A stretch of DNA of 64,000 nucleotides from contig JADNYV010000002.1 of the NCBI GenBank assembly GCA_015501055.1, positions 1,288,686 to 1,352,685 of the forward strand, read 5' to 3'. The first letter of the stretch is position 1; every line of letters begins with the position of its first letter. Made by a program: the position numbers and the translations under genes. Below are positions 39,359-50,361 of this stretch, one piece after another. The notes beneath the pieces were generated by a model. It ran no database searches. It saw only the letters and a program-made list of their open reading frames with translations, and had not been told where the DNA came from. Origin of the DNA: Mucidula mucida (lineage: Eukaryota; Basidiomycota; Agaricomycetes; Agaricales; Physalacriaceae).

Positions 39359-42223
39359 TCACTTTTTAGATTTACGTTGCTTTCGTTTTCGCCCAATCAG
39401 AGAGCCAAGGGAGTTGGAAGGTTTTGGTTTGCTCTCGCCTTCTATGCGCGACTTTTTGGAGGGACGCTCTTCCTCAGCCGGAGAGGCATGTTCCTCTTCC
39501 TCGACCGGCTTATCCTTACTCTTCTTCCGCTTTAGATCTTTTGAGTTTTCGGGCTGCAGAATTTCGTCAGTAGATTTCACGGACAATTTGAACGAACATC
39601 GTACTCGTTGATAAGCCGCTCTTCTTTGGACAACTTGAACATTCTCAATTGAGAACTCGACGATCAGAGTACCTTTAACAGACAGATTGCTTTTCTCCAT
39701 CTCATCCTTTAGACGCTTCAAGCGACCATCCTCCCGCTCCCCAGGCTTCTTTTTCTCCTCCTGAACGATGAGCGACCCAAGGTCTTCCTTGTACCATTCA
39801 GTCAAAAGCTTTGCAGTATTCTCGTTATTGTTCGCCCAACGCAGGACCCGCAGTGCATCCGCATGGGTGAACATTTCAAGGAAGCCGTAACCTTTACTGC
39901 GTCCCTTGCCGGTAACAGGATCTATCCTTTCATGTTGACGAACAATCTTGGCCTGTTTGACTCTTTCGTGGGCCTTATGCCGTTTGTGCTTGTTGTCAAT
40001 TTGGCCTCCTTCGTTGTCCTGTTCGTCGAGGTCGACCGCAAGCTCGTCTTGGCTAAGACCATTCCGGGCCTTATTTTTCACTTCTTTGTCGAACTCTCGA
40101 GCCGCGTACAGTGCGAGTCGTTTAAGCACTCGCTCAGAAACGAATACGGGGATTTGTCGGATGCTAAGACGGGTCTTTGAGACGTATAAAGATGGATTGG
40201 AGTTGAGGAGAGTTCGGCGCGCGCCGAAAGACGAAGAACGACGTTCCAATTCTGCAGGTGCCATTGTCTGAGCAGCGGGTGAATTCGGAAGAATGACTGA
40301 AACTTGAATCAGACCGCTGAACAAGTACCAAAACACCGACTTACCACCCTCTCGAAGGAGGTACATGTTCCGTTTATCAGCCTTTTCGCGTCGGCGTTCA
40401 CCTTCCTCCTTCAGCCTGCCAGCTTCGTCCCTGGTGACAGCACGGACGACATCTAGAGTACGACCATGCAGGACAAGACTTTGTGCAAGAGAGGACGATG
40501 GATCAGGAGTGAGAATAGAAGGAAGAACAAACGGATTCTTCTTCACAACCGGAACAGAGCCCATGGTTTCTGATTTGAGAAGATCACTTTGTTGGATGAC
40601 CTTGTCGGCGTCATCCCTTTCCCAGAAACAAGCGAAACCAGTACCTCGTGAACGCTCGGTTTCGGGATCCACAGTTATACGAGCATATCGTAGTCGCCCG
40701 AATGCACGGAATCTGCAAAGCGCGTCAAATATGTAACTAGAAACGTTGATTGAACACGTACAAAACGCGCAATTCATCCTCCGTTGCAGTGAACGGTATA
40801 TTCCGAATAAACAACGTAGTACCAACGTCTGTGGCAGGGAGGTGCGGCTTGACAGGTTTCTCGTCGCCAGATTCTTCGTCTTCGGAAGCATCACTTTCGT
40901 CATCGCTAGCATCATGAACTCCCAACTGACTGTCCAAGTCATCGCTGCTGCCGTCTTGAGACTCTGAGGCTAAACTCGCGTCTTCGTTGTCTTCAACCAA
41001 GCGAACTTTCTCCTCTTCCCACTTGTCCTTGCTCAAGGCCCAATCGACAGCAATGATACGTTCTGAACTGTTTTCGGTAGCGTCATCGACATCTATCGCA
41101 GAGTCCGCATCGTCTGCCACTGCAGGCCCTGATAGAGCCCTCTTCTCTAACCGTCGTTGTTTCTTTTTCTTCTGCTTGTCAGAAACAAGGTTCTCCGCTT
41201 GACCAGCACGGAGGGTCATGCCATTGCATGCCTCCATTGCACTCTCCGCGTCCTTTTTGCTCAACATCCAGACAAACGCAAAACCACGCATTCGACCGTC
41301 GTCTTTCTTTTTAGGGATGTGAATGGAGTGGACTGGACCATAAGGAAGAAAAATTGAACGCAAGTCCTGTTCTGTCGTATGAAAGGGAATATTGCGGACA
41401 ATAAGCCGACTTGCATGACTGGGTTTAGCAGCTGTTTTTGTGTGGGACAAGGAATCGAAGCGCTTTTTGAGGGTGACGGAGAGAAGGGAGCCTTTGAAAA
41501 CGTGAGCATGGAGCTTTTCGACAGCATTGTTTGCCGCAGACGGAGTAGAGAAGAGAACATGAGCTAAAGAGGATGTAAGGGACTACGCGTAAAGAGGCAG
41601 AACAGGTAGCTAACCGGCTCCATTGTCAACAGGCCATTCGACGCTCTCAGCTCCAGAGTATTTGCGAAATTTCTTCCATAATAAGGCCTTTGAGTCTATC
41701 GTTGAAGGTAAACCAGTGACAACGATGGTGCGTATGGCAATAGGATCTTGAGGAACGCGACGCCGAGGTGCAGGCGGTTGTTTGGGTTGCTTGGCTGGTA
41801 TGGATTCAGTCCCATCCTTCGGCTGTTACAGTTTGAATATGATTGTGAAATTCAAAAGACGCATAATCTAACCTTTTGTTCGGCCCACTGTACGCGAAGA
41901 CTCCGACCAACCAGCGTCAATCCTTCACGATTAATAGTATCAAAGGCAGCTTGAGCGTCTTCTTTAATCGCGAATGCAACATAGCCGACACCCTTGGATA
42001 CGCCTGTGCCTTGTTCTGTTACAACGAAAGCAGACCTCACAGGTGCGATATCGGAAAATAGTGTCTGCAGATCCACAGAGGTCGCAGTATACGGCAAATT
42101 GGAGACGAATAATGTAGATCTGTGGGATATGAGTATAGAAACTGGTGAGAAGAGCTGATCTTACCCATGGGCACCCTCACTCTCCCTCTCCTTTCGTTTA
42201 CCAAGCGTTGGCGACAAATCCAT
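39359..42223 (-). CDS. NOP4: Nop4/RBM28 nucleolar RNA-binding protein (multiple RRMs)
   Basis: Nop4 is required for 27S pre-rRNA processing and 60S assembly. Four or more RRM domains are visible: STLFVSNLPYTAT near the N-terminus, TIVVTGLPSTIDSK, LIVRNIPFHTTEQDLRSIF with GFAFVWM, and TLFIRNIPFTATEDELRVL with GTGFACFWERDDA. After a Lys/Arg-rich stretch, a last RRM-like block has KGYGFLEMFTHADALRVLRWANNN. Acidic linkers (DDESDASEDEESGDE) separate them, and the end is a nucleolar-type basic tail (GRKRKQRKSKK). The start MDLSPTLGKRK at 42223 is joined to RRM1 by an intron with donor GTAAGA (about 42121-42168). Confidence 0.92.
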
Positions 42224-42369
42224 GTAGAAGCTTGAAAAAGCACTTGTTTGGTGGATACTTTAGATTATTTGCACAAGTAGGCATGTGCAGGCGCCGTCTT
42301 CCGCAAGTGCCGGCCGGCATGCCAAGTGTAAACAACACCAAAACATTGACAACTCTCTCTCACACCATC
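42224..42369. promoter_or_regulatory. Shared divergent promoter, NOP4 / SPT5
   Basis: The 146 bp between the two start codons must drive both genes. A GCCGGCCGGC palindrome-like stretch occurs at about 42310-42320. No known site was assigned. Confidence 0.45.
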
Positions 42370-45300
42370 ATGTCGGACATTGAGGACTATGACACGAATC
42401 CCAACCAGGGCTCCGATGACCCAGCGCCGGAGGACTTGGAAGACGACGAACCACCACGTCGGAGACATTATGACGACGACGAGGATGAGGAAGAGGAAGA
42501 AGACGAGGAAGAGGAAGACGAGGAGGAGGGAGACCAAGGCGCGGATAAACGACACAAGAAAAAGAAGATAAAGGTGGTCTTGTAATTTCATAACTACGTC
42601 GGACTTGCTGACCTTGGTTCAGCGCAAAACAGGTGCTAGCCGCTTTTTGGATGTTGAAGCCGAGGTTAGCGACGATGAGGATGAGGAAATGGACGACGAA
42701 GAATACGGCCGTGCGTAATGCTTCAATATTTGACTGCGAATCTAAAATGTTTTGAACAGACGACAACTTTATCGAACACGGCGCAGATGGAGGTGACGAC
42801 GATTCGTCGCGAACTCGACTTCATCACGCTCGTCTGGAGAAACAAAGGGATGAAGAAGACGACCGCACTGCAGAACAGATAGCCCAGGACATCCGTCAAC
42901 GTCACACGCGTGGTCCCCCGCGGTATTCTTCGTCAATGAACGATGTACCTCAGCGCTTGCTCATGCCTTCTGTGCAAGACCAAAGTCTTTGGCAGGTCAG
43001 AGTCAAGGCCGGGCGAGAGAGGGATATCATTTACAGCCTCATGCGCAAGTCTATCGATCTCGAGTACACCGCTAGGCCTCTCGTCATCACCTCCGCCTTC
43101 CAACGCGACTCTCTCCCCGGTATGATTTACGTCGAGGCCAAAAGCGCAAAACAGGTCTCGCAGGCATGCCAAGGCCTCGTCGGTGTTTACCTTGCCAAGA
43201 TACAGCTAGTGCCCATTCAAGAGATGGCCAGCTTGCTGCAGATCAAGAAGCAGGATATCACTGTCACACCGGGTACTTGGGTACGCATCCGAAGGGGAAA
43301 GTACCAGGGAGATCTTGCACAGGTCGTTGATGTCACTGACAATGGGGAGGATATTGGCCTCAAGTTCGTCCCTCGCATTGACCTAAATCCCAAGGATGAA
43401 GCGGGGTTGGACGCCGGTTTTGGAGGAAAGAAGCGCAAAAAGGCCGCGACAGCAGTCGGCGGCATGCGCCCGCCTCAGCGCCTCTTCAATTTCGAAGAGG
43501 TTGTCAAGGTTTATGGGCGCACAGCTGTCATTAAAAGGAACGCGGTCTATGTCTTCCAAGGCGATACGTACAAGGACGGCTTCATCGAAAAAGACTTTAA
43601 GCTCAGTGCCCTGTCCATGGACGACGTCAACCCAACGCTGGACGAAATCACACAGTTTACTCGGGGGCAAGATGGCCTGGAGGGCGAGAACGCAGTTGAT
43701 CTATCTATCATTGCCGAGGCTTCGCGCAAAGCCGCTATCGCTGTACTACAGCCCGGTGATCATGTAGAGGTGTTTGAAGGCGAGCAGGCAGGAGTGCAGG
43801 GAACAGTGGAAGAAGTCTCTGGCGACGTCGTGACAATCTCCGCAATGGGCGTCGATATCGAAGGACAAAAGATTGATCTCCCTGCGAGAAGTGTGCGGAA
43901 GAGATTCAAACCCGGAGACCATGTCAAGGTCATGACAGGAAAAAATGCCGACGAAACTGGTCTTGTCGTCGCTGTCGCGGATAACATTGTCACCTTTCTT
44001 TCAGATATGTCCATGCAAGAGGTACTATTGATGCACCTGCCTTCGAAATCTACTAAAACCATCTAATAGGTGTCTGTATTCTCCAAGGATCTTCGTGAAG
44101 CAGCTGAAGTTGGCTCTGGTAACAACATGGTGGGTAATTATGAGTTACACGACCTGGTCCAACTCGAGTACGTCGCTGTCCAGGTCTATCAGCTTATACT
44201 TACCGCTCTCGGAACAGTCTTCAAACTGTGGGCGTCATCTTTAAAACAGAGAGGGACGCTTTCCGTGTCCTGGACCAAAACGGACAGGTTCGAATAGTGC
44301 AGCCGCATCAAATCACCATGCGCAAGGATTCCAATCGCGCCATTGCGACCGACCATGATGGCCACGAGCTCCGTATCCAAGATAATGTCAAGGAGTTCGA
44401 AGGCGAAGGACGAAAGGGGCAGGTGTTACACATTCACCAATCCTACTTCGCGTTCTTGCACAATCGGGATATAGCTGAAAATGGTGGAATTTTTGTCACT
44501 AGGGCCCGCTCTCTTGTGTCCCTGGCACCCAAATCCAGCTTGATTCCCAAGGCGGGTGGCGACTTATCCAAGATGAACCCCGCGTTAGCGATGCCCGCTG
44601 GGGGCATGGTTGGTTCGGCCATGGGCAGTCGTGGTCCAAGAGATCGAAGTATTGGCACATTTGTACAAGTAATCCGGGGCTCGCACAAAGGCTATGTTGG
44701 AACGATCAAGGACACGAATGGATCTATCGCTCGCGTCGAACTGACGACGCGCAACAAGGTCATTACTATCGAGAAGGAGAAGCTACTTGAGAAGTTGTAC
44801 GTCACGCCATACTTTGTTTGAATTGTAAAATCTGAAAGCATTCCAGGCCAAATGGCAGCACTCGACCATTAGGAGATCGTGGGCCGTATCGTGGAAATGA
44901 CTCTGGACGTGGCCGTGGTGGTCACGGCGGCGGCGGCGGTTGGGGAGGAAGCGGAGGTCGAACATCGAATCCGTATAACTCTTCAGGTTCAGCGACTCCG
45001 GCGTGGGGAGGAGGGCGCACACCTGCATGGGGAGGAGGTAGGACACCAAATCCCGCTTCGGATTCAAGAACGCCGGCTTGGAACGCCTCATCTCGAACCC
45101 CGAATCCATATGCAAGTCAGACACCAGCATGGAACGCATCATCTCGTACTCCGAATCCTTACGCCGATGGTGGGCGCACACCCGCCTGGAATGCCAATTC
45201 CCGAACACCCAATCCATATGCCAGTAACGCAAATGGGGGGGCCACCCCAGCGAGAACTGGTTGGGGCGCCAGTAGCGGCTCGTGGGGTGGGGCGACGCCT

Positions 45301-45999
45301 GGTCGGCCTACAGAAAGCAGTTTCGAGACGGATGGCTGGGCGTCGCCGAAATACTTTGATTCGTCGTCCTCTTCTACCTGGGTAGGTAACGTCCAACATA
45401 TGCACCATATCTTTTGTTAACTGTTTTAGGCGGCTCCTACACCTGCTGCAGCAACCTCACCCGAATTTCTCGCACCAACGCCAGCAGGCTACGATTCTGC
45501 ACCCACACCGGCTTCTTTTGGGTTCAGTGTGTCTACACCATACTATGCATCTGCACCGACTCCTGCTTCAGCTCCGACACCGGCAGCAGGACAGTACTTT
45601 GCATCTGACTTGCCTGACGACTGGCTTCTCGACCCCAAATTCCGTCCATACTTGCAACGTATCCGCATCAAAGTTGAAGGCTCGAGGAACAACAATTACC
45701 TTGACGGCGCGTATGAAGGGAAAACCGGACGTGTGGCTGCCGCCATGGAGGCTGGTGCGAATATCGATCAAACATGTTTGGTGGAATTCGAAGGTGGTGA
45801 GAAGCGATCGATATTAAGCAAATATATCGCACCGCAGACACCGATGGACGGTGAGGCGGTGTTAGTACTCCTTGGTCAGTATAAAGGCGAAGTGGGGACG
45901 GTGAAGGAGTACAGGGGCCTGGACGTCGAGATTCTTCTTGATGGGCACACACAGCCGGTCATCGAGTCGGAAGACACTGTTGTTGCTCTTGTCGACTGA
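42370..45999 (+). CDS. SPT5: Transcription elongation factor Spt5
   Basis: Spt5 (with Spt4 forms DSIF) clamps RNA polymerase II and couples elongation to RNA processing. The N-terminus is very acidic (about 42380-42540). Then come a NusG-type NGN domain ([23 protein letters not shown]) and KOW motifs: [78 protein letters not shown] and a last one near [15 protein letters not shown]. The C-terminal repeat region (about 44990-45380) is Gly-rich and then repeats [18 protein letters not shown] units. A second APTPA-rich segment follows. Introns join all parts; the exon end before [10 protein letters not shown] restores the frame. Confidence 0.95.
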
Positions 46000-46130
46000 T
46001 TGTAATACTAGTGTATTCCTGGGACTATCTCGTTGCAGGTTATATGTATATATCGTCTCAAATGTTTTGTGTACTGAAAGTTTATGAGCCATTCTTGAGC
46101 TGTGCGAGATGATACATTGGTACAAGATAA

Positions 46131-46833
46131 CTACGCCGACCAGACTTTGGCAATGAGTTCGGTAAGACCTGAAGAGGTGTCAGAACGGATAGGGAGGGCG
46201 CGATAAACAGGTACTGTTTACTTACCGATATCATTGGTGTTGAATTGATAAACGCCGACGAGGACGCCGACAGTTGCTGCTCTGAGACCCCAAGAAACTG
46301 TGGGGCCAAGAATTGGGAATTTGCGCTTGTGGACATAGTCGGTGAAGATGGCATCGAACTTTGCAAAGTTTAGAGGACCATAGAGGAATGATACAAGGAA
46401 CATACGCCGATATGACTGTGCATAACGAGACTAACTCCTAGAATGCCGTCGAGAATGGGATAATTGGTTCCACTGGTGACAAAGGTGGCGGCTGTGAGTG
46501 GTACGAGTCCAGCAGACAAGAGGCGCTCGAAGGCCCAGTGATATGAACCATGAGATTTCGAGGGCGTGGGGAAGGTAGTGGGGTCGTTGACAGTTCCCTT
46601 GTATACGGCTTCAAAGATTGGTTTAGTCCTGTATGGTCGACTATACTGTTGTACTTACGTCCACCAGGCACATAGGTTGCCTCCGAGGCAAAACGCACTG
46701 CGACTGGGATCTAATCAGGGACTCGGTCAACAAGGCAGACGAAATACGTGCCTTGCGGAAGAGCAGGCGTCCTCGCCGCACGGTGTGCAAGCGACCTGGG
46801 CAGCGTCGAGCGGACAATGAGAGACGAGGACAT
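46131..46833 (-). CDS. SDH4: Succinate dehydrogenase membrane anchor subunit (CybS / Sdh4)
   Basis: Sdh4 is the small cytochrome b anchor of complex II in the inner mitochondrial membrane. A presequence (MSSSLIVRSTLPRSLAHRAAR) precedes ASEATYVPGG and KGTVNDPTTFPTPSKSHGSYHW. Hydrophobic helices follow: FERLLSAGLVPLTAATFV, the haem-ligand region LVMHSHIGFDAIFTDYVH split by an intron near 46348-46402, and LRAATVGVLVGVYQFNTNDIG. The last exon encodes LTELIAKVWSA. The intron 46699-46751 requires a GC donor (AAG|GCACGT) to keep the frame. The exon pattern is inferred; the protein identity is clear. Confidence 0.87.
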
Positions 46834-47075
46834 TGTGATGGAGGATGCGGAGAAGGATTGTTTGAACGCCAATCACAAGCTTCTGTTTACAGCCGGCGAA
46901 TTCCGAATACTGCAAAAAGGATTAGAGACGTTCGGGTCGGTAGGAGACTCCTAAGTAACGAAATACGCGGTGCAACCGAAAGCTCAACGTTCAACGTACG
47001 CGCCTCCCAGTTCTCATTGTACGGACAAATCACGCTTATGTAACAAAATCAAAGTCTCTTCTAACCGCCATTCAC

Positions 47076-49692
47076 TTGCTCATCCTGGCTCATGCGCGCT
47101 TAGCCGTCGAGGTGCGACCGCTTTTCGGCCGCACACGACAAACTTTACGGCTGTCCTCGCTGCACCCATATCTCGCCAGGAATCATTCGTCAATACCCCC
47201 CCACACTCGCTTAGACTTTGCCAACATTCGCCTAGACACTTTTGACAGCGATCTTATCTCTCCCGACCTCCTCAACCTAGAATCCATTCCACCTCCACCT
47301 GACCTGGTCGCTCTTTCTGCTGTTCCTAAATGGGATTGGCGACTGCTCAAAAAGGACCTCCAATATCTTCGAAAGAAAACCACGACCCAGAGAATTCGAA
47401 GGTTGCAATTACCGCAGCCTGCATTACACGACGGAGACCAATGGTTTGAAGAGGCTTTGCGCTATCGGGAACAGTAAGTCGTTGCCTGGTTGACGCGTCT
47501 GCTCGTTTAAAAATCCCGCTTTAGTTTCACTTCCCTATTAAACACCGAACGCGCCCAAGAAGAAGCTGTTATACGTGAACGTCTTGCTACTTGGAGTTTA
47601 CAACGTCTTTGCGAGGAGGGTTACACTCTGAATGAGCTATCCGCGTATTGGGTGGAGAACCGCGGTCGGAAGCAGATGAAAACCGTGAGCTTCCAGCTAG
47701 GACCGGGCGTCGTTCTTCCCGAAAATCGGTTCGAACACGGTACACAAGTCTTGATTTCTAGGTTGGATCCCTTACAGGAGAAGCCCAAGCGCGGAAATGT
47801 CGTATCTCGCGGAAAGTCCCATATTCGTGTCGGCGTTGACGATGTTTTTGCTCTCGACGGTGAATGGCGCGTGGATGTCGGTACCTCCATGGTCTCTTAC
47901 GACAGGATGATAAGCGCTGTCAATTCCTTAGGCAACAAGTATGTTGGAGGACTCAAGTCCGACAAGGAGCTGATCGCTTGCGCTGGGACACCATTAGCAG
48001 AGGTCCTTCTTTCCGGCTTTTCTCGAGAACGTCCACCCGCATTACCCCAATCGACTCCAGGCATCTTTTCCGAAGATATGCGTATCAAAAGCTGGGCCGC
48101 CAGATACATGCGCCCAAACCCGATTGCCATCGACGGAGACCCATCTCTAGAGGGTATGAACAATACTCAGAAGCGCGCTATAGCGATGATGATCGGGGAG
48201 CGATTCAGTCTCGTACAGGGCCCGCCAGGCACTGGCAAGACGAGGACCATCATTGAGACTATCAAGGTTCTCAAGGTATGTCTATGCTCTTGAGCTTTCG
48301 ACTCTTACTCATCTTGAAAAGGCAGACTTCGCGGTTCCGCAGCCTCTTCTGGTCTGCACCTATACCAATGTCGCCGTTGACAATCTCGTTGAGGGCATCG
48401 CTGCGTCTGGACTAAAGCCCTTGCGAGTTTCGTATTCTGGCAAGTCAAACCAGGCTTTAGAACAGTACACACTGGAGTGGAAGCTACTCCAGCATCCTCT
48501 ACACGCCGAGGCGGAAAAGCAGTCCAAGGAACTGGATGACCTCTCCACAAAAATTACTGCGTATCGCGACAAGGTGGCGAAATCCGAGGGTGCATCGCGA
48601 CAGAGCAAAAAGCAATATCTGTTGAGGCTCCAACAGCGATTTGCCGTAGCAGGAAAGCAGCTGTACAAAATGCGCCGGGATATGATGCGTGATATCATTG
48701 ACGACTCCGATGTGCTTTGTACAACCTGCATTACCAGCGCCGCATCTGCACTAGGTGTCACAGACTTTCCAGTGGTTTTCTTGGACGAAGCGTCGATGAG
48801 CACAGAACCCGCTAGTCTAGTGCCTCTGATGAAAGGAGCTCGTCATGTATCCCTCATCGGGGACCACAAACAACTCCCACCCATCATCACTTCTCCAGAG
48901 GCAAAAGCACTCGGTCTCGGTGTCTCTCTTTTCGAGCGGCTTATCGAAGAAGGAAGGGTTCCATCTATCATGCTTGATATCCAATATCGAATGCAGCCCA
49001 GCATTAGCGCGTTTCCTTCCCTCGAATTTTACGACCTAGGTTTGAGAGATGGCATAGGGGCCCAGGAGCCTCTGAAGGGAATGCGGAACAGTGTGGTGTT
49101 TATCGATCATGCCGGTGCGGAAAGCATGAAAGATCGCAGTCGCGTCAATTGGAACGAAGCTCATATCGTGATGGGAGTCGTTGAAGAGCTTCTTTCCTCT
49201 AACGAAAACCTGACAGGACACGACATCGGAATCATTGCGCCGTATGCGGCTCAAATCTCTCTCCTCACACGACTGTTCACTGTTCATCCTCAGTACGCTG
49301 CACGCTTTGAGCGGACACTGGGACACAAAGCGCTGCAGTTGAGGCATGTAGAAATTAAGACCGTCGACGGATTCGAAGGACGCGAAAAGGAAGTGATCAT
49401 ATTCTCGACAGTACGGAATAATCCACGGGGAGACCTTGGTTTTTTGGCAGATCGGGGGCGACTCAACGTTGGTCTGACTAGAGCGAAGAGAGGCTTGATC
49501 GTAGTGGGCAGCGTGGACACTTTGAAGCGAGGGAAAGGTGGTCGCGGGTTTGAGGATGACGAGAACGGAGGGTGGAGGGCAGGTGGTGCGGAAAGTTGGA
49601 GACGATATGCGGGCTACTGTGTGAAAGAGGGTTTGGTTATCCAAATGAAGCAAAATGCGCTCAGCCACGCCCTCTATGGGGTCAAATCTTAG
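47076..49692 (+). CDS. UPF1-like superfamily 1B helicase (IGHMBP2/Hcs1 type)
   Basis: Helicase motifs are complete: motif I GPPGTGKT, Ia CTYTNVAVDNL, motif II VVFLDEAS, motif III GDHKQLPP, motif IV QYRMQP, motif V VDGFEGREKEVIIFSTVR and motif VI LNVGLTRAKRGL. An OB-like/1B region precedes motif I (FEHGTQVLISRLDP, SHIRVGVDDVFAL), with a long Lys/Glu-rich insertion (stalk) after motif Ia. Introns lie at 47475-47525 and about 48275-48321. The N-terminus up to 47100 is open without an ATG and reads as an Arg/Leu-rich leader, so the true start exon lies upstream and is unresolved. Closest groups are tRNA/ribosome-linked or mitochondrial SF1B helicases; the exact orthologue is not assigned. Confidence 0.85.
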
Positions 49693-50361
49693 GGTATATC
49701 CATGTTTATAATGCTAATTTATGTATTACATTCGCTTTAAGGCTGACCGAGGGTGGCCAGAACGCAACATGACTGAACTTCGAACGCCTTCCTCAGGCTC
49801 TTGTCTGTTCAGCAACCGTCGTCATCTATAAACAATGCCGACGCAAGCTGAAAAGACCTCTTCATCGCCTGCAATGAGGCGCGAGGGGAGAAAAACCTTG
49901 ATATCGGCCTATTGGTTACGTGTTGTGCCTCCGTTTTAAATTTGGAGTTCACATCTACACAGATCCAGCATCGAATTGAGTACCGAAATCCTACCTCCCA
50001 AGTGGTATCAAAAATCTTTAAGTACAAGAGATGTTGTTCGAAGAAGAGCTTCGTCCTGATGCTGCAAGCTCACTGCTATAATTGAGCCCAACCAATCTCC
50101 CTGAATTTCGTGAGTGGCGTATTGATAAGTGCTGAGCATTCCGCTCCGGACGAGCTGCGAGGTGCACTGCAACAAATGCGCGTATATAGATACCTTTGGT
50201 TGTTAATAATCCATTTGTATTCGTTCTCATCGGGTGCCACAAATCCCATGAGCGAGTCGGTCGCGTGACGTACTGTTTGTATTTGCAAATCCAAACTTGG
50301 CTGGTAACTACTACTTACTAGCGTCGAAGTACACATCTCGGTACTCGATCCTCTCCCTGTA
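49693..50361. other. Intergenic region, no gene recognised
   Basis: About 670 bp between two plus-strand genes, likely the helicase 3' UTR and the promoter of the LIM gene. The short open frames here have no recognisable content. Confidence 0.4.

Noticed and set aside
42265..42591. Hydrophobic minus-strand open frame
   Set aside because: It is the antisense shadow of the acidic Spt5 N-terminus.
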